Assembly (NCBI GenBank): GCA_017524525.1
Contig: JAFXVM010000016.1
Coordinates: 1 to 64,000, forward strand
Origin: Alphaproteobacteria bacterium
GTDB lineage: Bacteria > Pseudomonadota > Alphaproteobacteria > Rs-D84
Direction of reading: 5' to 3'
Length of the DNA: 64,000 nt
Shown here in pieces: positions 44,247 to 52,262 of the stretch. Below the pieces are notes generated by a model that was given only the letters and a program-made list of their open reading frames with translations, did not search any database and had not been told where the DNA came from. Both the position numbers and the translations under genes were made by a program. How positions within the stretch are numbered: the stretch's first letter is position 1; every line of letters begins with the position of its first letter.

Positions 44247-46760
44247 TTCGCTGTTTAATATGACTTTTCTCCAAGACAATTTGCCAAGGAGTTCGAATCC
44301 GCATTGTCGTGCGCATTCAGAAGAGCAAGATATATTATTTGTTCCCAAATATACACTGTAAGCGTTTATATTTTGAAGTGTGCCACCTGTTGGGATGAAT
44401 TGCGTTATTTGGCACCAACAGAAATCACCCGGCTTTTCATTCGCAGCATTTATTATTTTTTTAAATCCTTTGGTATCACCTTTGGTGTTTAGACACATGC
44501 TTGTTCCTTTGACTGTGCCGTAATCAAAATCAACAACCCATTGTTCTTTTTTAAGAGCAGAACATTGTTTCTTTTCATTTATTTGCGCAAGTTTATTGTC
44601 AGCAGTTACACGTGAAGCATAGCAAAAGTTTTCTTTGGAAAGTGCTTTGAATGTTTTTCCAGCTTTTGCGGGATTTGCTTCGCTTAATTTTTGAACTTTG
44701 TTATTAAATAACCGATTTTGATAATCGCTGTCTGTTTCTAGACCATACATACAGCTGTATACACAAGAATTTTTACAATTTTTATTTTCGCGATCTTTGT
44801 CGGTATAATCATCAAACATGTTCTTTTTCACCCAAGCTGTGCTGGTATAGTTATTGTTTATCATGTTTATTTGACAGAAACACGTTTCGCTTTCGCATTT
44901 GGCGCTTCCTTTGATAAGACCGTGTTTATCAGATTTGAATTCCCATTGACCGGGGCTTTTTAGTTTTAGTTTGTCGCATGATGATTTTTTGCTGGCGTCA
45001 ATCATACCTGTATCATATTGCACAGCACAAGAACCATCTAATTCGATTCCGCCCCCAATTGCTTTCCAAGAATTTGCGCTGCTTTCTACTTGTATTATTT
45101 CGGGTTCAGTAGATGTGTTTCGAGATTTTGATGATGCTTTGCCATTAATTTCTTTTAAATCTATAGGGGCTCTGTCATAAAAATCTTTGTAAGAGTAATA
45201 ATAATCGGGTTGAATCCCTTTTAATATATCCTTGCGCCATTTTGGAGCATTATTTTCACCTTTGGGTTCTGCCCAAAATATAAGGCAATCATCTGTGCAT
45301 GTGTTTGCGCAAACTTTATCACTGGATATAGCGCCGCCCACTAAACGATAATATCTTGTTGTAGTGGCATACCAGTCATAATTTAGGTTTTGTGTTTCAC
45401 CATTTTTTCCTGTGAAAGTCTCTAATTTGCATAAGCATTCGTTAACATTAGCATATTGACCTTCTGCATAACACTTTGATGTCCCTTTAACTTTCCCATA
45501 AGAAAAAGTTACTTCGTATTCCCCGGGGGCTAATTGGGTACTGTTGCAGTTTTTTGATTGCCATAAACCGTTGGATAGTTGAGCACAATTATTATTCAAA
45601 TATTTTGCAAAACCAGAATCAGGTTCCAGCGTTGCATCTTGAGCGGATAATTTTATTTTAGTGGTTGTATCTGTAACAGTAGATTTTTCTTCTTTTTCTG
45701 GTTGTGCGACAGGGGCAGCAGAACCAGAAACATTGTTTTCATTTTTAGGTGTTTCCACAGGTGTGTTTTGTTCGGGGGCTTTGTCGTCTGTATTTGCTGG
45801 GGCAGGTGGTGTTTCTTGTGGTTTTTCTATACAATCACTGCCGGTAAATGTTTTGTTGCCGTCTTGTTCGCATATTTCTTTGGTTATACAATTGCCATTG
45901 TCATCTATATAACCGCCTTGTTTTTCACACTGTTTTTCTTCTTTTGCTTGTTCTCGTTCATTGGCTTTTTTAGTGCGGTTTTCTTGGCGTTGTGTTTTGT
46001 TGTCGGCTTTTTGTTTTTCTTTTTTTTGTTTTGCTTTTTCTCGTTCATCGGCTTTTTTATCACGTTGTTCTTGGCGTATATCTTTCTTGGTTTTTTCATT
46101 GCCGTTAGATTCGGTTTTTTCTTTGGTTTCTTTCCTTTGTTGTAATTTAGATTTTTCTTTGTCATTACAAGTTTTTGTTTTTGCATCCCATGTGTGTTCG
46201 CCATCGCTTTCGCAAGATTTTTTTGTTATGCAATTACCATCGACCATAATACCTTTTTGGTCATCACATAATTCTGTGGGTGTTTTTTCATTACATCCGG
46301 TGCCATCGTATTTATGTTTGCCGTCTTTTTCACAGAGTTTTTTCTGGTTTGCTTCGTCTTTATCTTTATCTTTCTTTTGTTGTTTTGCGATTTTATCTTT
46401 CTTTACGCATTTGTTGTCTACCCATACTGTGTTTTCATCTGCGTTACATACATCTTCTTTGGTTTTGCATTCCCCATTAACCCATGTATTAGCAGGGTTT
46501 GATTCACAACCCTTTTTGTTATTTCGTTTTTCTTGGCGTATGTCTTTCTTGGTTTTATCTACGCATTCTTCGCCTGTCCATTTTTTAGTAGTGTCTCTTT
46601 CGCATTCGTTTTGGAATCTTTGCATCGCTTTTTCATAGGCAGCGTTTATTTGTTCCATATATTCTTCGTATTGAGCCTGGGCAGCTTCATCAACGGCAAA
46701 TGTGTTTTGGACATCAAAACACGAAAAGAAAGCAACCAAAATTATTAAGATTTTCTTCAT
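44238..46760 (-). CDS. Large secreted Cys-rich protein with repeated modules
   Basis: This 840-aa exported protein has a signal peptide ending near TFAVDE. Residues 52-310 hold short Cys modules such as W-x-N/D-G/N-x-C-K/I-T-K separated by C-x6-10 spacers, interrupted by Lys/Glu/Gln-rich coiled stretches with a repeated KTKKDIRQE (about 69-77 and 223-231). After a Pro/Thr spacer (310-365) there are three copies of a larger module (about 390-495, 578-672, 712-822): G-x-W/Y-x-V-x-F-x-YG-x-VKG-x-S-x-C, then C-x-CQI, then C-x3-C-x3-C. No enzyme family is recognised. Disulfide-rich surface or adhesin-like function is an inference. AGAGAGAG-like purine-rich sequence precedes the ATG. Confidence 0.75.
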   Translation of the reverse strand: MKKILIILVAFFSCFDVQNTFAVDEAAQAQYEEYMEQINAAYEKAMQRFQNECERDTTKKWTGEECVDKTKKDIRQEKRNNKKGCESNPANTWVNGECKTKEDVCNADENTVWVDNKCVKKDKIAKQQKKDKDKDEANQKKLCEKDGKHKYDGTGCNEKTPTELCDDQKGIMVDGNCITKKSCESDGEHTWDAKTKTCNDKEKSKLQQRKETKEKTESNGNEKTKKDIRQEQRDKKADEREKAKQKKEKQKADNKTQRQENRTKKANEREQAKEEKQCEKQGGYIDDNGNCITKEICEQDGNKTFTGSDCIEKPQETPPAPANTDDKAPEQNTPVETPKNENNVSGSAAPVAQPEKEEKSTVTDTTTKIKLSAQDATLEPDSGFAKYLNNNCAQLSNGLWQSKNCNSTQLAPGEYEVTFSYGKVKGTSKCYAEGQYANVNECLCKLETFTGKNGETQNLNYDWYATTTRYYRLVGGAISSDKVCANTCTDDCLIFWAEPKGENNAPKWRKDILKGIQPDYYYSYKDFYDRAPIDLKEINGKASSKSRNTSTEPEIIQVESSANSWKAIGGGIELDGSCAVQYDTGMIDASKKSSCDKLKLKSPGQWEFKSDKHGLIKGSAKCESETCFCQINMINNNYTSTAWVKKNMFDDYTDKDRENKNCKNSCVYSCMYGLETDSDYQNRLFNNKVQKLSEANPAKAGKTFKALSKENFCYASRVTADNKLAQINEKKQCSALKKEQWVVDFDYGTVKGTSMCLNTKGDTKGFKKIINAANEKPGDFCWCQITQFIPTGGTLQNINAYSVYLGTNNISCSSECARQCGFELLGKLSWRKVILNSELN

Positions 46761-46832
46761 AAACTCTCTCTGCCATTATGAATATTAAATCTTTATTATT
46801 TTAGCAAAAAAACGTGTTTGAATCAAACTGTT

Positions 46833-47873
46833 TTAAAAGCCCGCTTTGATACCAACTGCGAAAAATGGTGTCGCATCAGTTAAGCCTGCAGACATAAATA
46901 AACTGGTATATTTAGCGTATTTATACCTGAATGAAGCCAAAAATGTGTGAAGATAATCACCATCTAATTTTTCGTTTGTGATTTTATCGCGATGATTCCA
47001 GACTTTTGTATCTGAAAACAGGTAATTAAATGATACGCTGCTTTGTAATAAATCGTAACTGATGCCAGAGCCAAAAACTATACCATCTGCAGTTTTAGCA
47101 ATTGGGTTTCTGTCATAAATTAAACGCGCTGATGTTCCAATTACAAAACTGTTGTATTGTAAATTTATCCCAGTTGCAATTTGCCCGCGCCAATCAGCAG
47201 TGACACTGGGTGAATAAGAATTTTCTTCGTAATCGTGAGGTTTATCCATATAAGACAAAGCCAAAGAATATGCGGCTTTGAATTTTCCATATGGCTGTTT
47301 GAATTTAAATGCAGTATCTATTGCGTAATCATAATCATCCCCGCCACCAGCAATTGAAAATCCATACTGACCATAATCGGTATAATGCGTAGCCAAATTA
47401 AGACGCACACTTTCATGACCTGATGTTGCAGTTGTGTCTGAAATTAAAACTTTCTTTAAATCTAATTTTTTATATAAAATGGATTTTTCATTGATGCGCA
47501 AATAGCCGACATCAGGCAATCCCAAACCCATTTTTCGTGCAATCGAATGCGTTAAGCCAAGTTCTGCACGACCAAGACTGCGGTCTTCGAATAAAACAAA
47601 AGCATCATGAACATATTCTTTGTCGTCCACACAATCTGCGTCAATAGAATATACTGCGCCAATTCTTTGTGCGCGATTAAAATAATAGGATATTTGCCCC
47701 TTTACATCCCAATCGTTTATAAAAATCGGTTTTTCTTTTTTGGGTTCAAGAAATCCCACCATGCCATCGCCATCAATTTGAAATTTCCAATTGTTTTTTT
47801 GATATTCAATAGCGTTCGCACTGAAAGACAGCGCGCAAAGCAAAACGATAAAAGATATTTTTGTTGTGTTCAT
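46833..47873 (-). CDS. Porin-like outer-membrane protein
   Basis: This 346-aa protein has a signal peptide ending SANA and a beta-barrel made of alternating strands, with porin-like motifs such as KFQIDGDGMVGF near the start and a C-terminal GIKAGF. Segments RAELGLTHSIARKMG and YGFSIAGGGDDYDYA resemble general Gram-negative porins, including the loop 3 region. Located 4 bases from rpoH, in the same direction. Confidence 0.82.
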   Translation of the reverse strand: MNTTKISFIVLLCALSFSANAIEYQKNNWKFQIDGDGMVGFLEPKKEKPIFINDWDVKGQISYYFNRAQRIGAVYSIDADCVDDKEYVHDAFVLFEDRSLGRAELGLTHSIARKMGLGLPDVGYLRINEKSILYKKLDLKKVLISDTTATSGHESVRLNLATHYTDYGQYGFSIAGGGDDYDYAIDTAFKFKQPYGKFKAAYSLALSYMDKPHDYEENSYSPSVTADWRGQIATGINLQYNSFVIGTSARLIYDRNPIAKTADGIVFGSGISYDLLQSSVSFNYLFSDTKVWNHRDKITNEKLDGDYLHTFLASFRYKYAKYTSLFMSAGLTDATPFFAVGIKAGF

Positions 47874-47877
47874 GTTT

Positions 47878-48807
47878 TTATTCTTCTTTGATTAAATTTG
47901 GTTTATTTGATTCAGCAAGAATTGCTTCTTTTAATTTATTGAATGCGCGTTCTTCTATTTGGCGAACACGTTCACGTGAAATTCCGTATTTTTGTGACAG
48001 AGCCTCTAATGTTGCAACAGGGTCGGATAGACGGCGTGCCGCTAGTATTTCGCGGTCGCGTTCTGGCAGATTCGATAAGTGTTTTTTTAATAATTCATAG
48101 CCGCGTCTTTTGAATTCAAGTTGTTCCAGACTTTCTTCAATGTTTATTTTGGAATCCGCCATATTTGATAAAATATCTTTGGAGTCTGAATCTGTATTAA
48201 GTGGCGCGTTCAAAGACACATCACGTGCAGACATTCGCGTGGACATGCGTTCTACGTCGCTTTCTGGAACATCCAGATATTCAGCAATTTGTTTGGTTTG
48301 TTCATCGCTTAAATTGTTGTCCATTATGCCCAAAGCGCGCTTTGCACGGGTTAAATTAAAAAATACGCGTTTTTGATTTGCAGAATTACCCAATTTTACA
48401 ATTGACCAATTATTAAGGATGGTTTCGTATATTTCAGCCTTAATCCAAAACATCGCGTATGTAGAAAAACGAAAACCGCGTTCGGGGTCGAATTTTTGCA
48501 AAGCCTGCATCAGTCCCATATTACCACTGGCGATTAAATCTGATACCGGCAGACCATAATTTTTAAAATCATAAGCCACAGAAACAACCAAACGCAAATG
48601 GGATGCCACCAGTTTTTCGGCAGCAGTATTATCATGCTCTTTGACCCATTTTGATGCGTATTCGTATTCTTGTTCAGCAGATAAAATAGGGAATTTTTGA
48701 ATTTCGTTTATGTATTTTGCCAAACTTACATCATCGCCAGCCCCATAAACCGGTGTTATGGATTTTGTTTGGGTGGATGGCAAAGTTGTCTTGATTTGCT
48801 TTTTCAT
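47878..48807 (-). CDS. rpoH: RNA polymerase sigma factor RpoH (sigma-32)
   Basis: This is the heat-shock sigma factor. The 309-aa protein has region 2 (SHLRLVVSVAYDF...DLIASGNMGLMQALQKFDPERGFRFSTYAMFWIKAEI), the RpoH box NQKRVFFNLTRAK that separates it from other sigmas, and region 4 with a helix-turn-helix (YGISRERVRQIEERAFNKLK). A TATACT in the upstream region could be its own -10. Downstream lies a porin gene. Confidence 0.96.
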   Translation of the reverse strand: MKKQIKTTLPSTQTKSITPVYGAGDDVSLAKYINEIQKFPILSAEQEYEYASKWVKEHDNTAAEKLVASHLRLVVSVAYDFKNYGLPVSDLIASGNMGLMQALQKFDPERGFRFSTYAMFWIKAEIYETILNNWSIVKLGNSANQKRVFFNLTRAKRALGIMDNNLSDEQTKQIAEYLDVPESDVERMSTRMSARDVSLNAPLNTDSDSKDILSNMADSKINIEESLEQLEFKRRGYELLKKHLSNLPERDREILAARRLSDPVATLEALSQKYGISRERVRQIEERAFNKLKEAILAESNKPNLIKEE

Positions 48808-48861
48808 AACTTTTATAGTATAGCAATAAAATAGAAATTATCAAGTACAGGAGATTTTATT

Positions 48862-49515
48862 ATGGCAAGTATTTTGGAAAGAAATAAAAATATTAAACAA
48901 CCAGTAAAGAAAACTCGCGAAGAATATGCAGAAGACGCTCTTTATCGCGAAGTCTGGGAAGATGTAAGTAATGAAAAAACGCAACAGTTTTTGAAAAAAT
49001 ATTGGCGTCATATTGTGGCGGCTGTGTTGGCTGTGATGGTTTGTGTTTGCGCTTTCCAATTGGGTAGACGTATGTATAACGCATCAAGAATTGCTCGCGC
49101 TCAGGTTTATGAAACCGCTGTGGCAAATGTGGATGCAAATGCGCTGGCGAATCTTGCAAAAGATTCTTCGGGGGCAACATCTGATTTGGCGCTTTTTCAA
49201 TCTTATTTGATTGATAAAAATATTGCTAAATTGGAAGATTTAGCACAAAACGGTCATACGCGCGATTTCAAAGATTTGGCACTTTTATATTTGGCAACTA
49301 TTAATGGCGATAAAATGGGTGTGGAAGAATTTGTAAAATCTTTATCAAGTATGGATACTAAAAAGTCTCCGTTCTTTTATACTTCGCGTTTGATGGTCGC
49401 ACAGAAATATTTGGCAAACGGGGACAGGGAAAATGCTAATAAAATTTTAGATGCGATTATCAATGACAAAGATGCCCCAGCAAGCATTTCTGCAACTGCA
49501 CAAACATTGAAATAA
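48862..49515 (+). CDS. YfgM-like periplasmic TPR protein
   Basis: This 217-aa protein has a cytoplasmic basic/acidic N-terminus, a single membrane span (about 50-68) and a periplasmic helical TPR-like region. It matches the TPR_21 group, including YfgM, which associates with SecYEG and periplasmic chaperones. It sits directly before a BamB-like gene, the same order seen in many proteobacteria. Confidence 0.8.
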   Translation: MASILERNKNIKQPVKKTREEYAEDALYREVWEDVSNEKTQQFLKKYWRHIVAAVLAVMVCVCAFQLGRRMYNASRIARAQVYETAVANVDANALANLAKDSSGATSDLALFQSYLIDKNIAKLEDLAQNGHTRDFKDLALLYLATINGDKMGVEEFVKSLSSMDTKKSPFFYTSRLMVAQKYLANGDRENANKILDAIINDKDAPASISATAQTLK

Positions 49516-49525
49516 GGTGGTAGTT

Positions 49526-50254
49526 TTGAAAAAAATATATTTGTTTTTGATTGTTGTTTTGGGGTTGGGTGCGTGTTCAAAGCACGACCCGATATTGCCA
49601 GGTGTTCGACATGATATTTTCGATTCGAATGATATAACAATTGAAAACAAAGAAGTTCCTGATTTGTCCAATGTTGCAAAACATATATCTGGGGATGAAA
49701 AGTGCGATTATCGCCAAGACAGTTCTAATACTGTGTGGGACGGCGATAAAAAATTGTTTTCTGGATTCAGTGGCGATAATTTTGTAAAAAGTGCGCAATC
49801 GCCCGTATGCGATGGACAATATATTTATACAGGGCTTTCCACTGGCGAAGTTATCAAATTAAATAAAAACGGAAAGTTGATTTGGATGGCTGATGTATTT
49901 CGCGCTAGTAATATGATGGGCGGGGCATCTGTGGTTGATATTGTTGCTCATGTGGGGTTGGATGGAAAATATGTGTATGCAGGGGGACTGGGCGATGCAT
50001 TTTGCAAATTGAATGCAACCAGCGGAAATAAAATTTGGTGTTTAGAAATATCTGTTCCGGTTGATTTTATAATCGTTGATGATTTTTCTTTTGTTGTCGG
50101 TGGTGATAATAATTTATATGCTATTGATAACAAAAATGGTTCTGTGTATTGGAAAACAGAAATAAAAAAACAGAAAAAACCTGTCTTTGAAGACGGAATA
50201 ATTCGTGTCGGTAAACAAAAGATAAATTATAAAGACGGGTCGATTAAGAAATAA
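49526..50254 (+). CDS. Short BamB-like lipoprotein
   Basis: BamB is the beta-propeller lipoprotein of the outer-membrane assembly machine. This copy has a signal peptide with lipobox LGAC, the LPGVRHDIF segment, and then repeats of the PQQ-like type (GQYIYTGLSTGEVIKLNKNGKLIW, KYVYAGGLGDAFCKLNATSGNKIW, NLYAIDNKNGSVYWKTEI). At 242 aa it is far shorter than the usual 380-400 and shows only three or four blades. TTG at 49526 with AAGGTGG 6 bases before is the best start; GTG at 49517 is possible but lacks a ribosome site. Confidence 0.72.
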   Translation: MKKIYLFLIVVLGLGACSKHDPILPGVRHDIFDSNDITIENKEVPDLSNVAKHISGDEKCDYRQDSSNTVWDGDKKLFSGFSGDNFVKSAQSPVCDGQYIYTGLSTGEVIKLNKNGKLIWMADVFRASNMMGGASVVDIVAHVGLDGKYVYAGGLGDAFCKLNATSGNKIWCLEISVPVDFIIVDDFSFVVGGDNNLYAIDNKNGSVYWKTEIKKQKKPVFEDGIIRVGKQKINYKDGSIKK

Positions 50255-50270
50255 AATTTTTTCTTTTTTA

Positions 50271-50297
50271 AAAAAAACCGCCTATACGGCGGTTTTT
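50271..50297. terminator. Bidirectional terminator
   Basis: Stem AAAAACCGCC / GGCGGTTTTT with a short TATAC loop between the bamB-like and lpoB-like convergent genes. Confidence 0.87.
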
Positions 50298-50313
50298 GTG
50301 CGGTATATCGCTT

Positions 50314-51021
50314 TTACCATGTTGGGGCGTGGTCGCCTTCTTTGATAATTGGTTGTTCGTCTTCCCAGACTGATAAGCCCGTCTTTAAATCTGTTAATGT
50401 TAACTGCAGATAATATTCTGTGCGGGTATCAACAGATGAAAACCAACCAGAATCTAATTTCAAATTTCTTTGCAACATTTTACCAGACAATGACATATTT
50501 GGTGCGACCAATGTTCCTTTGTCTGCGAAAGTTTTTTTGTCGTATTCTTCGTCATCACGCTGAGAACGCATATTATATGTTGTTTCATCTTCGGCGTTCG
50601 CGCTGTTTACGGCGATTATAGCACCGCTTGGAGTTTGAACGCGTGTTCCAGATTTGGTATCAGATGGTAATAATACGGTTTGTAAATCTTGACCGTTTTT
50701 AAATGATACTGCGATTTGTGCAACGCCAGATTTTAACAAAGTAGTGCGAATTTTTTTTGTTAAAATATCAGTGTCGAATCGTTGTTGTGTGTCGTTCACG
50801 ATGTTGCCAATCGCGATTACTGTTTTTTCTTGCTTTTTAAAAGCACCGCTTTCAATCATTGATTCAGTCATTTTTTCGGCGGTTTTCGTCCAATCGCGAT
50901 ATTCCAATTCCATAACATTTTGCATGGATGCAACTTCTTTAGCGTCTTCGGTGTCAATAACCCGAGTCCCGCTGCATGCAGTCAACGCTAAGCATAATGC
51001 AAATGGTATAAATTTTTTCAT
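50314..51021 (-). CDS. LpoB-like penicillin-binding protein activator (lipoprotein)
   Basis: This is a 235-aa lipoprotein with lipobox LTAC and a domain resembling LpoB (EKTVIAIGNIVNDTQQRFDTDILTKKIRTTLLKSG). LpoB-type proteins stimulate PBP1B-class peptidoglycan synthases from the outer membrane. Segments KGTLVAPNMSLSGKMLQRN and YYLQLTLTDLKTGLSVWEDEQPI continue the fold. It follows a COG3014 lipoprotein in the same operon. Confidence 0.85.
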   Translation of the reverse strand: MKKFIPFALCLALTACSGTRVIDTEDAKEVASMQNVMELEYRDWTKTAEKMTESMIESGAFKKQEKTVIAIGNIVNDTQQRFDTDILTKKIRTTLLKSGVAQIAVSFKNGQDLQTVLLPSDTKSGTRVQTPSGAIIAVNSANAEDETTYNMRSQRDDEEYDKKTFADKGTLVAPNMSLSGKMLQRNLKLDSGWFSSVDTRTEYYLQLTLTDLKTGLSVWEDEQPIIKEGDHAPTW

Positions 51022-51039
51022 TATTTTTTCTCCTTTGGT

Positions 51040-52260
51040 TTATTTTAATTTTATAATTTTTGTGTCGTTTTTGTTATCAAATATTCGCGTATAGATTAAA
51101 TTGTTCCCTTCGTTTTTTACTTCGTCTTTTATCGTATCATTGCCGTACAGATTATTCAAGTTTTCTGTGCGAATAACATATATGTATTTAGGCAATGTCG
51201 CCCATGTTCGTACATCTGTGTTTGATGATGCGACTGTGTATATTGATGACACTATGCCAAGAATAGGGGCAGAATCGCTGTGTGAATTATACATAGTTGC
51301 TTGCAAAGTTGCTTTAGATGCGGCGGATGTGAAAGAACGCAAAATTTCATTTGTTCTGTATTCTTTGTACTCTGTGATGAACATCGCATCAACATTGGCA
51401 AGCAATTGACTGTTTTGTGGTTGTATAAAATTATTATCAAAATAGGGTGATGAAAAAGTAAAATAAACCATACCTATGGGTGGCAACAATATTCCATCTT
51501 GTTCTTCGTGAAGTCGTGGCGCAAAACCTGTTTCAACAAATTGCCATGTTGTATGCGTTGGTTTTATTCGCTTTTGTGCAAATTCTAAATCTTTTTTGAT
51601 GAAAGTGTTTTCTGGCATCATACCGTTTGCGCGTTTAAGGTATGTTATAGCGTTATCAAAATCACCATCGTTCAAAAAATATATTCCAGATAAATACATC
51701 AATGCTGGATTCATAATATCGGTAAACGCAAACCAATCCTGGGTGTTTTTATCGATGATTTCGTGATATTGCGAATCGCTGGCAATTTTATTTTTGTTTT
51801 CTTCTATTAATTTTTTGTATTCAATAGACATATTCTGTTGACGTGTATACGACTGATTTATTACCACGCGCGCGTTCGCCCAATCTTTTAAAGCCAATAA
51901 ATCCCATATTTGATAATAAGATACAAAAAGCGAATCCATCATGTATGGTTTATATGAATTTACACCTTGGCCCAATAATAATCCCGTTGCTTCACGAGTA
52001 ATAGAAGATGAAGTTTCTTTTAAATTTCTTTTGTTAAATTCTTCAAATAACGAATCGCTTTGTGCAAATTTATTGTCGTGAAAAAATGCCATACCATTGA
52101 TTAATAATTCAAGATTGTTTTGGTCTGTTTCTGTTTTGTCGGTTGTTGGTGTAAAATTCGCATTTGAAAAATTGTTTTGAATTGTGTTCAAATGCGACTG
52201 CATAGTTGATGCGCAACCAAATAAAAATATTGATAAAACAAAACAGATTATCTTTCGCAT
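51040..52260 (-). CDS. COG3014 family lipoprotein
   Basis: This is a 406-aa lipoprotein with lipobox FGC at residue 16 and an N-terminal TPR-like helical half (about 40-230; YLSGIYFLNDGDFDNAITYLKRAN) followed by a more beta-rich half. COG3014 proteins regularly neighbour LpoB-type lipoproteins, as here, but their exact role is unknown. It sits 2 bases downstream of the virD4-like gene. Confidence 0.8.
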   Translation of the reverse strand: MRKIICFVLSIFLFGCASTMQSHLNTIQNNFSNANFTPTTDKTETDQNNLELLINGMAFFHDNKFAQSDSLFEEFNKRNLKETSSSITREATGLLLGQGVNSYKPYMMDSLFVSYYQIWDLLALKDWANARVVINQSYTRQQNMSIEYKKLIEENKNKIASDSQYHEIIDKNTQDWFAFTDIMNPALMYLSGIYFLNDGDFDNAITYLKRANGMMPENTFIKKDLEFAQKRIKPTHTTWQFVETGFAPRLHEEQDGILLPPIGMVYFTFSSPYFDNNFIQPQNSQLLANVDAMFITEYKEYRTNEILRSFTSAASKATLQATMYNSHSDSAPILGIVSSIYTVASSNTDVRTWATLPKYIYVIRTENLNNLYGNDTIKDEVKNEGNNLIYTRIFDNKNDTKIIKLK

Positions 52261-52262
52261 TT

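Noticed and set aside
44287..44305. A GTTCGAATCC stretch like a tRNA T-arm
   Set aside because: It lies inside the coding sequence of the 840-aa protein, and no acceptor stem or anticodon arm can be built around it.
45961..46638. Long plus-strand ORF of 225 aa inside the Cys-rich gene
   Set aside because: It is the antisense shadow of Lys/Glu-rich repeats, giving a Phe/Leu/Ser low-complexity peptide with no start signal.
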